From NCBI GenBank assembly GCA_022496805.1, contig CM040091.1, positions 16,854,336-16,918,335 of the forward strand: DNA of 64,000 nt, in the 5' to 3' direction. Both the position numbers and the translations under genes were made by a program. Every line of letters begins with the position of its first letter. Position 1 is the first letter of the stretch. The notes beneath the pieces are model-generated. The model was not told the origin of the DNA and ran no database searches. It was given only the letters and a program-made list of their open reading frames with translations. Shown one piece after another: positions 10,663 through 21,751 of this stretch. This DNA is from Pohlia nutans. Its lineage: Eukaryota; Streptophyta; Bryopsida; Bryales; Mniaceae.

Positions 10663-13600
10663 GATGGAAACACTGTTAGGGACGCCCTTGCCAGTGAGTC
10701 CGGGGGTGGAGGTGGGAATCAAGAGCTCGTAAGGGAGCTTGACGGGGCCGGTGCGGTTCTTGAGCTTGTTGTTGCTGTTCCGCTCGTGGATGAGGGCCTC
10801 GATCTCTTTCGTTTTGTCGGAGAATTTCTCGAAGGCCTTGAGCACCTTGGGGTCGTTGCTCCAGTTGGGCGTGAGGCGCTGCCCGAGGTACTCCTCGTCG
10901 AGCGCGTGCGTGGAGAGGAGCTCGATGGTGGACATGACGGACGCCGCCTGCGTGGAGTTCGAGATCGAGTCCAGGTAGAAGCGCTCCGGGTTTGCTTTCA
11001 GCAAGTCCCACTCCGGCGTCCCCGGCTCCGGGATGGGCTTCCGCGTCATGCTCGGGTGGTTGGGCATGTACCCGCCGTACGAGTATTGCCCGAAGTTCAC
11101 CGCCGCGTGGTGGCACGACGCGATCCACGCGATTGTGGTTAGCGAGAACACCAGCGACTCAATCGAGTCCATCGTCGTCCACCCCGGCGCGTCCTTCTTG
11201 TCGCCGTGACCCACATTGCGCACCTGCATTTCCAATTTTGCCAATTTGCTTTGCATTAATGGTGACACTCTGTAAGTAGCCTTGTACATCACCCACGCTT
11301 TACAGTAACAAGAGCCTTTTTATTCTTTCTTTCTATCCTTCTACAGAGACATCATTTCTACTAGTGAGGATGGACACCTTGACAGTAGTAATCAACACAT
11401 TCAATTCAGGAACTTTCTTGTACAAAAGGGATTATAGAAAAAGAATCATGCTAAAGCAGCTTGAGCAAGAATACATGTCAAGAATGTTATGAACAGACAA
11501 GAGTTAGATTAGGACGTTGATATTCAATTTTCATACATGGGATCATATGGGTGACAGGAAGTTTTTTTTAGTCTGGTCATGAATGATAGGTTATAGAATG
11601 CTTTGTTTACAAAAATTGCAATTTGTAACCTTAACCTTCCGTAAAGAGCTTCAAACAATCTATAATACAATACAGCTCGGTTTGTCTCACTCGACCGTTT
11701 CGCGCTGAATCCGTCGAGGAGACAACCCAAGCTCAAAAACAAGTAAAAACTTAACATTAAACTAACGTCAATGTGCTCAACGGCACGGGTACAATAGAGT
11801 ACGTCTTACCAATCACAATGGCACTGTAAGATATAATTTCTTGTAATCTTTTCAAATGCAATACGAAATGATTTAATTTGTAAAGAATCAAGAAGTCCAA
11901 ATTGGAACTCATGATTTTATTTGATTTTAGCAGTTTTGAATAGCTCGTATATGGACTGTTGTTTGTTTAGATTTATTGGTTATTTTATTGTAAAAATCAC
12001 GTGGCACTCTCGTGGTTGCCTCAGTAGGCAGAACCAGCTTTGCAAGTTCCATGACAAGAATAGTATGTACCTACATTTTTAGAATGTTAATTACTTATAA
12101 ATTTTGAGGTTAAAGTTCCAAAAGACTCCTTTCTTTCTAAATGAAGAAATGATGTTTAAAGGTAACTTAAATGATATATGAATTCCAACTCCTAAAGAAT
12201 GATGATATGGGGTTGATGAGTAAAGTGGCCGGATGACCAAATAACTGACGTGTACTATTAATGGTCAACAAGATCTCCAACAGGTGTTCATTGAAAGCTT
12301 CAAATTCTATACCAGTATTTAGATTTGCGCGAAAAGCTGAAAGTGTTGGGAGATCGAGTACCTCGGTCCACCAGCTCTGGAGCTCCGGGTCGTTCTTGAC
12401 GTCGCGGTCGCTCTGGTAGAAGAGCTTGACGTGGTCGGTCATGTAGTCTTTGAGCGCGGCCCAAAGCTCGAGCCCGTCGGCGGCGTACGGGTAGTCCGGG
12501 ACGACGAGCTTGATGCCGTGGGGAGCCAGGGGGTCCTTGACGGCCATGCCGCGCTTGAGCAGGTCGTTGGGCAACGCCTGCTCCTCGAAGGTCCAGTCCA
12601 GCTTGTACACCACGGCGCTCATCTCCATGGTGTACGTGCCCGGCGTGAAGTTGAGCTCGATGATGCCCCCGGCGTTGATCAGCGCCTTCCGCGCCGCCGC
12701 GTTGATGTCCATGGTGTTCTTGAAATGCGGCACCAGCACCTGCCCTCGCCAAATTTCCAAAACAACGTGAGTTAATTTTTTTTAAAGAACATACCATAAA
12801 TATTCTGATAAAACTATGGAATGTTCCTTTATATTCATGGCCTCAAATAAATATATGGTTAACATACACAAGGAACCCTGACCGTATTACTATACAAGAA
12901 TGATGGTAAATTCTTGATAATCACTTGCTAAATTGAACAACCACTTATAAAAACTTGCTATAAAGAGCAGTAATGTTTACCTCCTAGTGAATTGGACAAG
13001 GTTCTCTATGATACGTGTACATACAGAAAAGAAATGCAAGGGCCCTCACCTGGTACACCGGGTGCACCACGCTCAGCTGCCGGTTGCTGGCGATTATGAA
13101 CGGCTCCATGCACGCGTGGGTGCGCAAACTGCAAACATCGATCATCCACCCAATCAATCCTTGTAAAATTAAGGTACAGACACCTATAACCGACAACTTA
13201 AGCATTTCAGCATACCAAAGCTTGGGTTATTGATAAGGAGATAATTTTCGTTCGTAAGAAAATAAGGTTCATGAAGAATGAGCATTTTTTCAAAAATAAT
13301 TGAGTAAAATTCAAATTACTACAAATTTTTTTGTTCAAAAGTTGCCCACGCCCCATAACCAACATATAGCTTCACCCATGAGGGACATTGAAGCATCACC
13401 CTCTTTTCCTCCCAATGAAGCATCACAGCCTCACATTTTAGGGTTAAAATTATCGGCTTTTGGTCAAGCCATTAACAGCAATTCAGAAGCCTATGGAACA
13501 GTGATGGGGTCATTGTTGGTTATGGGTTTGTATACCTTATGACAACTTGAGAGAGATTTTCGATAAATTTTCACGCTATATACAACAGTTGTTTACTTCT

Positions 13601-16600
13601 GTCAAGGTTCCGTGTGTGGCAACACACTCTAATCGAATCACTAGTAACACTAGTAGCATCGAAACATTAGTAGCAGACCTGTCGTTTTTCATTCCCCACT
13701 TTGTGGGAACAGTAAATAGTCGTTGAATATTATACTTATATTTTTGTTTTCTTGTGACCAAAACCACTCACCAGCACTAACACACATAACATTCAGTAGC
13801 CTTTGTGAGTACCGCCTCCGTCCAACAGAATGATGTGGAATATCCCACATCATTTCATCCCCAAATGAAATGATGTGGGATATTCCACATCAAATCAGTA
13901 GCTATGGGGGCACGTGGCATTAAGCAAGAACAAGCAACCATGGTGCACAGTAATCGTTTTGTCACTGTTTATTTGATCGATTCTCAACTCAACAGTGTTT
14001 CGTCATTGTTTATTTGATTCATTCTCAACTCAACAGTGTTTTGTCTTTGTTTATTTGATTCATTCTCAACTGAACAGTGTTTGGTCATTGTTTATTTGAT
14101 TCAAGAGTTCATTGAATTAGAAATCATTGGTCACTCTGTATATAAAGGTGGATGAAACTAAAAGGCAGTCTCTTTGAAGGCTACTGAATGTTATGACAAC
14201 CCATGTGCTTGGTGCAGTTTCATTCCTTTTTCATTTATGGTAAGTGAAAAACGACACATTTCCTACTAGTGAAAACAAACAACGACGCCACGGAAACCAG
14301 TTGATCGCCTGGTTCCAGTTTGGCAACTGAAACTGCGACAATCTCATTGAAATCAGCCACTGAAACAGCCGCGCAATCGAAACAGGGAGTTGTGATATTA
14401 ACAACAATTAAGAAGCGGTGGATCACTTACAAGTGGCTGATGACTTCGTGGTAGGAGGAATCGCAGGAGGCGACGTGGGCTTTGGCGAGCTCCCACAACA
14501 CGTCCATGTCTTTGGACCCGGCAGGAGGGGGACTGAAGACGCGGCTCTTCTTCGTGCCGCCCGTCATCTGGGCGAGCTCGATGGCCAGAGGCTTCAACAC
14601 GCCTTCGCCTGTCAGAAACACCACCGTGCGCGGTGCGTACATCACTCTGTTCTTCTGCGCGGTGATCTTTTCCAAGTAAGGAAGGAATATGTCATAGTAA
14701 TCCTGCACAAAGAGCCTCTTCTCCTTGATCGCCTGCATCACGCATGAATCCATCAGAACTCCAAATCAATGCTCAGGAAATACCCGCAGTTAGCGTAAAA
14801 TGATCTGATCTGATTTTTCACAATATGATCAATTGAATTTGTCATTTTAACCCTTAAAGGACAATGCAAGTCTTCATGAGCTTGGTTATAATTTGGGAGA
14901 AAATTGTTCATAACTTTTACTCCATTGCATCAAATGGGGTTTTTAAAATGCCAAACCAATCACCTTAGAGAGATCTATACTTCTTTAGAATACAGTCAAA
15001 GTAAATTAAGAACAGAATCATGCTCAAAATGAAATTTAAAAAAGATTTTGGGTGTGATATCAGGAAAGCATATGTCGTTTATGGGTTAAAACCATGAATC
15101 CTTGGTCCTTTAGGTCTTAATCAAATTTAACGCATCAGCTTCATGTAATATATACTACTGTGATCAAGAGTTGGTGCAGGCCTACCTTTTCGACTGTCAA
15201 ACCCTCAAGCCCTGATTTGAGGTGCTCGGCAGTGATTGCCGAGATGGGCTCGCCGAACTGAGCAGGGTCCAGAGTGCTCTTGATGGGAAACTCCTGCGAG
15301 GTTCACGGTAGCAAGTTAGTCAAATGAATGCTTTCAGAACTGCCTTTTGTAACTTAGCACTAGCTGCTTTTAAGTCCGTTATGAAGTGTACACGTAAAAA
15401 AGCATTATCAGGCTTACTCGGGTTCAAGTGTGTAATGCAAAGTTAATGAGTTAACGCTCTTGTGCACACTTTTGATTAGGAGGCAGTTAGTGCTTCACTT
15501 TGGGTTACATTCACCATAACTCGGGCACTTTGCTCTTGGGCTACCGCCCGAGAACTTGTAACAGCACATAGCACCCTCGTAGGTGAGTGTAACCCCTTAC
15601 ATGTTATTTCCCACAGTAAGTGCTAACATACCTTGAGCTGCTGTATGATGAGAGGGTTCAGCCCTGCAAGCATCTGCCGTGCAAATTCAACGTCTGTAGA
15701 CCACGCCTTCTTATCAACTGCAACACACACACAAATTCTTCTTAAAAACACAGCGTTGCTCAGAGATATCAACCTCACTCTTTCATTCACACCGGCTCCA
15801 AAAAGGAACCGAAGCTCTTCTTCTACTTGAACAACGCAACCACTAGTAGAAACCTTGTCAAATGTGACATGTCCCCAGGGTGCACTATGTTAAATTTGTG
15901 AAAGTATGTGAGTGCACAAAAGGGGTATTAATTTGAACATTTATGTACAAAGTAGACATATTCAGAGCTAAAAATATTGACATATACTTACATTAAACAC
16001 ATATTTAGGACGGAATAGATTTGTATACAAAGGTTTGTAGACATACAAACCCTCGGGTTTTTTAGAGGGGGAAATGAACACAAGTGATTCTCAAACATAA
16101 TGTAGAGTGCACCCTAGGGACATGTTTTCAACGACTAAATGTCCGTTGCAACTCAAAATCGCAATTTCAATCACTATGGACAAGTCACAACAGAATTTAG
16201 TCATTAAAGACAAGTCACATTTGACAGGATTTCTACTAGTAAGCAATTCACATTGGCCATGGCAATGCAAGGGAGGAAAGTAAGGGACGTACCTTGGATG
16301 AGTTGGGGTAGAGGGAAGGTGATCAAGGAGGTGTCAGGGCCCGTAGGAAACGCGTACTCATGAATGAACGTGAGTGGGTCATAGTTGGCGGGGTCCGTGC
16401 CCGTGGTCTTGGCGACAGGACTGGTAGGGGAGGCGTTGGGAGGGATGAGGTTGAAGGGCGCGGCCACGGGCGTGTCTTTGGCGGCGTACAAGTTGTCAAT
16501 GTCCGCCAGGCTGTTGAATTCTTGGTCTTGGTCGCGCACGGCGCTGGTGAGCACGGGGATGATGGCGTGCTGCGTGCTCCTCACAGTCTCCGCCGCGAAG

Positions 16601-19600
16601 TCCGAGAATTTCACTTGGTCAAACTTCTCGTCGCGCGGAATGTAGTACAGGGCCAACAGCTGCCCTCGGCTCTCCGACTTTGGATCTGATATACATATAT
16701 GAAACCACAAGTAAGGCGGAGACCCAATAACCGACGTGCACTATAAACCAACAATATCTCCAACAGGTGTTCATTGAAAGCTGCTAATTCTATACCAGTA
16801 CTAGATTATGCATGTGAAGCTTAAAGTGTTGGTTTATGGGCCATCCACTATAATGCACATCAATTCATAACATTCACTAGCTTGCAGTGGCTCTGCCTAG
16901 CTCCACAGAAGAATGTACAACATATTCCACGTGACCCAACAGGACCTTCCTAGTACTTGCAAAAACTAAATTGAATTAGTTGATATATAGGACATCGATC
17001 ACAACAGTGTAGTTTAGTGTGTCCCACCATGGAACATGTAGTTTTTTCTCTTGTGGTTTGTAGGCTTCACAGTGTAAACTTACCCCTATTTTGTGGTTGT
17101 TTACTTGCAATACTTTACACTAGAAAAATACATATAGAAAAGTTCAACTGGATAGAAAGAGGTGAGGGGATTTGCAATAATTGTGATCCTCTGAACTGTT
17201 GCTCTATCTGAAATCTCTGTCGCATCTTTTTGGTATTGGTACTACACAATTCTGATCACTGACTACGTCACTCTCATCATGCAGAAAACAAAACATTATC
17301 TGGCAAAGAAAGTCCTCGTCTGGGCTGGTATCCACAACTCTTTTGCAATACTTTTTCTTTTGCTTGTGGATACCAGACTCCTTTTGTCTGGAAAATAGGG
17401 ATCCCTACCTCACTGGTGAGCATGCTCTAAGAACATTCTTATCACTGTTCGCTATCCTCAAATTCCTTGTTAAAAATCAAGGTCTTAATTTGACTTGGAA
17501 AGACTTTTTGTCAATCCTGGTGTTCGAGGTTAGAATTTTGCATGTGGATATTAGTCAAGAGTCCTCTTCCCTAGCAAAATTTAGATTTGGGTTGGTATAT
17601 GAGGTTTGGAAATAGGGATACCATGATGTACCTTTCTTGGTAGGCGGGCGGCCGGTGCAGCATCGCCGCGGGTATGGCAGCTCCTTGGAGCCTCCCAGCA
17701 CGGGCCGCTTGAGCGAATCCAGCAAGTCCGGGTCACCCAGGTCGTTGTACACGTCGTAGTCGTAGATCCGGTCCTCAAACTTGCGCTCGCCCTTGCCCGT
17801 GCCGCGCAGATTCTCCAGCTCCTGCTCCCGGAGGGCCACTAATCCCTCCGGCGTGTCCTTGGGCAAATACATCTGCAGCGTGCACACAATATATCATGGA
17901 TTGATCCAGAGCCTGGGCATACAATTCCTCTGTCCCAGGAAAAGCTCCATGTTGAATGAAATTTGAAAAATTAACTCCGCCATTGCAATCCAATGGTGTG
18001 AACCCTAAGTACAGAACAATGGTGTGAACCCTGAGTATAGTACAATGGTGTAGACCCTGAGCCAGTAGGAGTAGTTAGTTTAAGCAAATCAGAAGCTTAT
18101 TCCACTACAAGGAGAAGGCGTCGCTTTTCACTCCTTCTGCGCCACTTTGCACTCACCAATGTTTTGGTTGGACTTGGTGAGTGTGATTCGTCACATAGGA
18201 CAAGCATGTGCAGTAAAAAGCAACAACCAACAGGATCCTCTAGAGTGAGAAACGACGACTCCGCTTGTAGTGTTGTGGGACAAAATGTATTTTTGTATTT
18301 TTGTATTTTTGCAAGGCCACTTTTGAACTACAGTCGATGCAATTTTGGCTTGGTCGACGACTTGACATAATGAACAGGGGTATTTTTGCTACAGATGATG
18401 AATGCACGTGTTCCAGATAGCAATGAATTATGCGCAGGTACCTCGTTGCTGAAGAAGATGCGGCCGCCTTTGAAATTGGTGTTGTACACCCACGAGCTGG
18501 CAGGGAAGTTGACGACTTTGTTGTCAACTTGGACGGCCATGGAGACGAGCAGAAACTCGTGGACATGGCGGTTCTTGACGATGATGGCGCCGGGCGTGCC
18601 GAAGTCCTTGTGCACTTGGAAGTCCAGGTCGAACTTGAAATTCGTCGGCACGATCATGTCCCGCGTCAACACCCAGTTCAGAATGGGCACCTCCTCACTC
18701 ACCAACACCTTCTTCGTCTCTGCAACATCAAAACCCAACCCATCCATCCATACACGGCATTGAATCAGTTTTCGTCGGAGTCTTCGTTTACTCAACTGAA
18801 CCTCATCTCTACAATCACACAGTTAGTCACTCCCAAACCCATCTCAGTACTTGAAACTCATAATCGGCGCTCTGGAATCCGTCAATATAAACAACTTGCC
18901 CATAATGTCATATTCGTTGAAATGGCGGAATTTCAAGATACGGCACTTTTTTTCCAGTCACTAGGGTGTCACACCTCTTTCTGAATCTGTACGTGGGACT
19001 TTTTCCTTGAATTGTGGAGGATCCATTCTCCATAGATTGAGAAGTTTCAATCTTCACTTCCGGAAGTGAAGAATGAGAGTTAAGATTCAAAAGTCGAGGA
19101 GAAGATTAACAAACCATTTTCTTCACATAGTAAGAAGGGGAGTCACACCTTCTTCATGAAGAATGGTCACTATTGGCTCCACGTTCATAAGGAACCTTGG
19201 TCAACCATATTACTAGGCAGTAAAGGGTACAAGAATGATGGTGAATTCTTGGTAATCACTTGCTAAATTGCACAACCACTTGAAAAACTTGCTATAAGCA
19301 GCAGTTTGGCAGTAATGTTTACTTCCTAGTGAATTGGACTTGTAAAGTTCCCTGTGGTTTCTCTCCCAAGGTTCTCAAACTCTAGAGAATCAATCTTCTC
19401 AGAAGAGGTGTGACAACCCTATCATCTCGTGCTTCAAATCTTACTATCATCTTCAATTGTTAGAGCTTTGGGGACACATATAGTATCGGGAACCTCACCT
19501 CGGCAAATGTACCCGCTCGCTACATTCTACACGAGATAATACACGGGAGGTTCTAATACAACACCCTAGCCATTTGGGAGAAATATGTACTCCATTGTAA

Positions 19601-20204
19601 CGATTGGCACGTTTTTGCAGACACTCGTCTGGAGCTTCGGAGAGTTCTAGTTTTGGGAGCTTTGTGCAATTTAAAACAGTTCCGGTTGTGACGAACATGA
19701 GCATCGATGCATGGGATGGGTGAGCTTACTTGGGTCGACTTTGGTGCTGACAAGCTGGAAGGAGACGTGCTGTCCGAGCACTTCGGCGAGGTCGTCACCG
19801 GAGTCGGCGACCAAGTCCGTGAGGTCCAGCACGAGCAGCTTCTTCTGGATGGTGACGGAGGCCTTGTACGTGACGCCGCCGTCGGGGCCGTGCGGCAGCA
19901 GCTGGTGGAACAGATTCTCCACCTGGGTGGTGACATGCTGCGTGACGGCCGTGACATCCGTGGCGGCCGTCTTCAGCAGCGAGTTCGTGCCCTGCGCCCA
20001 CGCCGGCGCCACGCCGTCCGCCACGGGCTTCGCCGTCGCCAGCGGGATCTCCCGGTGGAACAGCATCATCATGTCGTGCCGCGACAGCAACCCCGTGCCC
20101 TTCTGCGGCACTTGCACGGTGGGCACCCCCGTCACCGCGCCCGGCACCGTCGTCCCGTCCCCCGGCGCCATCACCGTCGGTGGCAAAGGCCCTGGAGCCG
20201 CCAT
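10660..20204 (-). CDS. LOX: Plant lipoxygenase (linoleate/linolenate dioxygenase)
   Basis: Inserts O2 into polyunsaturated fatty acids, first step of oxylipin synthesis. Ten exons (5' to 3'): 20204-19730, 18719-18442, 17872-17632, 16685-16293, 15717-15632, 15293-15186, 14732-14431, 13128-13050, 12739-12362, 11223-10660; all GT-AG, phases consistent, 967 aa. PLAT/LH2 domain about 116-275, catalytic domain after it. [35 protein letters not shown] and [13 protein letters not shown] are family blocks. Iron ligands by soybean LOX-1 alignment: H627, H632, H819, N823 and C-terminal I967, all present. The Coffa position is A670, typical of S-specific enzymes. The pair equivalent to soybean T556/F557 is N684/F685; the Phe suggests 13-type positioning (inference). 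The usual NRP after GQYxYGGY is NHP here. The N-terminus is long, Pro/Thr/Val-rich and poor in acidic residues; plastid targeting possible but not shown. Confidence 0.95.
11662..11800. repeat. Hairpin repeat, locus 1 (LOX intron 9)
   Basis: Single copy of a repeat also found at 21752-21936 and 58031-58260. The core at about 11682-11725 can fold: TTGTCTCACTCGAC pairs with GTCGAGGAGACAA, enclosing a degraded inner stem. It is followed by CAACCCAAGCTC and, after an AT-rich spacer, AATGTGCTCAACGGCACGGG. Confidence 0.8.
12235..12352. repeat. Intron-derived direct repeat, copy 1 (LOX intron 9)
   Basis: About 115 bp sharing TCTCCAACAGGTGTTCATTG, TTCTATACCAGTA and AAAGTGTTGG in order with 16717-16832 in LOX intron 3. 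Both copies are in the same orientation and both lie just beside an exon. Confidence 0.75.
12872..13005. mobile_element. Fold-back MITE family K, copy 1 (LOX intron 8)
   Basis: Starts GGAACCCTGACC and ends near GGACAAGGTTCT. It shares TACAAGAATGATGGT, AATTCTTG, CACTTGCTAAATTG and ACAACCACTT with the copies at 19191-19352 and 20345-20496. Confidence 0.75.
13785..14195 (-). mobile_element. MITE family D with internal palindrome (LOX intron 7)
   Basis: Terminal inverted repeat CATAACATTCAGTAGCCT at 13785 and its complement AGGCTACTGAATGTTATG ending 14195; 411 bp. Near one end is a 60-bp near-perfect palindrome (13832-13891) with arms GATGTGGAATATCCCACATC. A 41-bp minisatellite (about 13958-14105; AACAGTGTTT at 13991, 14032, 14073) lies inside. 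Relatives: 29142-29332 and, in the other orientation, 36281-37143. Confidence 0.85.
14847..15120. mobile_element. Short TTAA-flanked element (LOX intron 6)
   Basis: TTAA-CCCTTAAAGGACAATG at 14847 and TTGGTCCTTTAGGTC-TTAA ending 15120; 274 bp with an imperfect CC(C)TTAAAGGAC terminal inverted repeat. It looks like a shortened relative of 35398-35959. Confidence 0.55.
15841..16241. mobile_element. CACTA-type MITE carrying a nested family C element (LOX intron 4)
   Basis: Left end CACTAGTAGAAACCTTGTCA and, inverted at 16206-16241, TGACAGGATTTCTACTAGT; the arms match over about 35 bp. CACTAGTAGAAA termini are typical of CACTA elements. The family C element at 15868-16124 sits inside its left arm. 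Confidence 0.7.
15868..16124. mobile_element. MITE family C, copy 1
   Basis: CATGTCCCCAGGGTGCACTA at 15868 mirrors GTGCACCCTAGGGACATG ending 16124. The interior holds GTGAGTGCACAAAAGGGGTA followed by TTAATTTGAACA, shared with the copy at 40631-40764. Confidence 0.75.
16717..16832. repeat. Intron-derived direct repeat, copy 2 (LOX intron 3)
   Basis: Partner of 12235-12352; shares TCTCCAACAGGTGTTCATTG and TTCTATACCAGTA. A lone CATAACATTCACTAGC terminus of MITE family D follows at about 16867. Confidence 0.75.
17325..17373. repeat. Short inverted repeat (LOX intron 3)
   Basis: CTGGTATCCACAA and TTGTGGATACCAG are perfect complements about 20 bases apart, able to form a 13-bp stem. No wider element could be delimited. 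Confidence 0.6.
17992..18063. repeat. 26-bp minisatellite, three units (LOX intron 2)
   Basis: CAATGGTGTG/A followed by an ACCCT(A/G)AG stretch recurs at 17992, 18018 and 18044, exactly 26 bases apart. Confidence 0.85.
18103..18272. mobile_element. CACTA-type MITE (LOX intron 2)
   Basis: Left terminus CACTACAAGGAGAAGGCGTC; inverted right terminus CGACGACTCCGCTTGTAGTG ending 18272. 170 bp. Flanking 3-mers TTC and TTG are close to the expected 3-bp CACTA duplication. Confidence 0.8.
18963..19420. mobile_element. MITE family L with nested family K copy (LOX intron 1)
   Basis: AGGGTGTCACACCTCTTTCT at 18963 mirrors AGAAGAGGTGTGACAACCCT ending 19420. The interior includes a family K element at about 19191-19352. 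Confidence 0.65.
19191..19352. mobile_element. Fold-back MITE family K, copy 2 (nested)
   Basis: Begins GGAACCTTGGTCAACC, contains GGTACAAGAATGATGGTGAA, CACTTGCTAAATTG and CTTGCTATAA, and ends near AAGTTCCC. Confidence 0.75.
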
Positions 20205-20344
20205 TGCCAAATCTCGATCTCCCAAACTGCTACAACTCGAATCCTATTACACAACCTGATCCAAAACACAACGTTCAACGTTACGAGGTGATCAAAACTG
20301 ACACTGACAATAGAACAGTGATCTGAATCCGGACTCTCTGCAAC

Positions 20345-20496
20345 GGAACCTTGACCGATTCACTGCTAAGTAAATGGTACAAGAATGATGGTGAATTCTA
20401 GCTAAATTGAACAACCACTTCAATTTAGCAAGTGTTCACCAAGAATTCACCATCGTTCTTGTACCATTTACTACCTGGTGAATGTGTCAAGGTGCC
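20345..20496. mobile_element. Fold-back MITE family K, copy 3 (upstream of LOX)
   Basis: Almost complete inverted repeat: GGAACCTTGACCGATTCAC through TGGTACAAGAATGATGGTGA on the left mirrors TCACCATCGTTCTTGTACCA through GTGTCAAGGTGCC on the right. 152 bp, lying about 140 bases upstream of the LOX start codon. Confidence 0.85.
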
Positions 20497-20540
20497 CTGT
20501 TCGCTTGAATCAAAGTGCAAACACCCAACAACGTTACGAG

Positions 20541-21085
20541 AGGTGATCAAAACTGGCATTGACAATCGAGCAATGATCGATCTCCGAGATGATCATTTGT
20601 AAGAGTTGAAGCTTACTGGCAGTGAGTGGACTCTCCGAAACTACGAATTCTAAGCTAGAGCTTCACGGCCTGATATAGAAACACAATAGGTGATCAAAAC
20701 TGGCATTGACAATCGAGCAATGATCGATCTCCGAGATGACAGTTTGTAAGAGTTGAAGCTTACTGGCAGTAAGTGGACTCTCCCAAACTCCGAATTCTAA
20801 GCTAGAGCTTCACGGCCTGATATAGAAACACAACAAGTGATCGAAACTGCTACTGACAATTTGATCGAGCAATGATCGATCTCCGAGATGACAGTTTGTA
20901 AGTGTTAAAGCTTACTGGCAGTGAGTGGACTCTCCCAAACTACGAATTCGAAGCTGAGAGCTTCACGGTCTGATATAGAAACACAATAGGTGATCGAAAC
21001 TGCCACAGACTGACAACCGAGCAATGAACGATCTCCGAGATGACAGTTTGTAAGAGTAGAAGATTACTGGCAGTGGATGGATCAG
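20541..21085. repeat. Tandem repeats, about 150-bp unit, upstream of LOX
   Basis: Four units located by TCTCCGAGAT at 20578, 20728, 20880 and 21032. Shared words are GGTGATC(A/G)AAACTG, GAGCAATGATCGATCTCCGA and GCTTCACGGCCTGATATAGA. A partial unit occurs at about 20284. They lie 0.3-0.9 kb upstream of the LOX ATG, in the leader or proximal promoter. Confidence 0.9.
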
Positions 21086-21279
21086 TCGATGAGCTCGCTC
21101 TGACTTTTGGCCGGACGTACGCGGTAGCTGTGAGTACTGGCGTGGCACCCAAGGTGGGCGTGATCCACGCACTGTCTGATCAACGAGCAATCGTCAACAA
21201 GCAGATCGATCGGTCATTCGATGGATCATCAGCACATGTTTGTTGAAGTCCACTTTCATGATACAAGTAGCAGGTTGGC

Positions 21280-21290
21280 TTTATATATAC
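21280..21290 (-). promoter_or_regulatory. Possible TATA element for LOX
   Basis: GTATATATAAA on the minus strand, about 1.08 kb upstream of the LOX ATG and upstream of the tandem repeats. If used, the repeats would be transcribed in a long leader. It is flanked by a direct repeat ACAAGTAGCAGGTTG. Position only; no expression evidence. Confidence 0.3.
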
Positions 21291-21751
21291 AAGTAGCAGG
21301 TTGCTATCGTAAGTACGTCTGCAGTTGCTCATGTTGACGTGCATGCATCATGACGAACTTGCTTTCTAGCTTCTTCGCTCACGCCTCACTGGCATGTGTT
21401 CAACCGTGTTCCAATGACTTTCGAGCTAGACCGAATGATTGAAATTTTTTAAAAGATATTTTGGTACCTGGATCAATTTTACAATGTAGAAAAACTGTCA
21501 TGTTTTTTTCCAGTCATCCAAACAGTGGCCTATTGTATGACACTGTCAGCACCCTTCTGAACAGTTATTCACGCCGAACAGAAATACTTACCGACAGAGG
21601 AAATTCAATCGCATTTGAGAAGAAAAAACAACAAATTGTGTGGAGGATTTGTCACAAAAAATTAAAAACTACATGTATCTTGGTAGGACACGGTGTAAAT
21701 GGTTAATTATGTCCTGGGCAAATAGTTGAATTATTTTTGCATGTACCCGGG

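Noticed and set aside
10676..11142. Long open frames on both strands over LOX exon 10 (and likewise 12300-12797, 16360-16689, 19707-20291)
   Set aside because: They are by-products of the GC-rich codon usage of the lipoxygenase exons; only the lipoxygenase frame matches a protein family and splices in phase.
13955..14105. CRISPR-like regular repeats
   Set aside because: The 41-bp units are contiguous without unique spacers and lie inside a MITE in a plant intron.
20202..20225. LOX start seven codons further upstream
   Set aside because: That frame opens with TTG; the first ATG is at 20204 and no family feature needs the extra residues.
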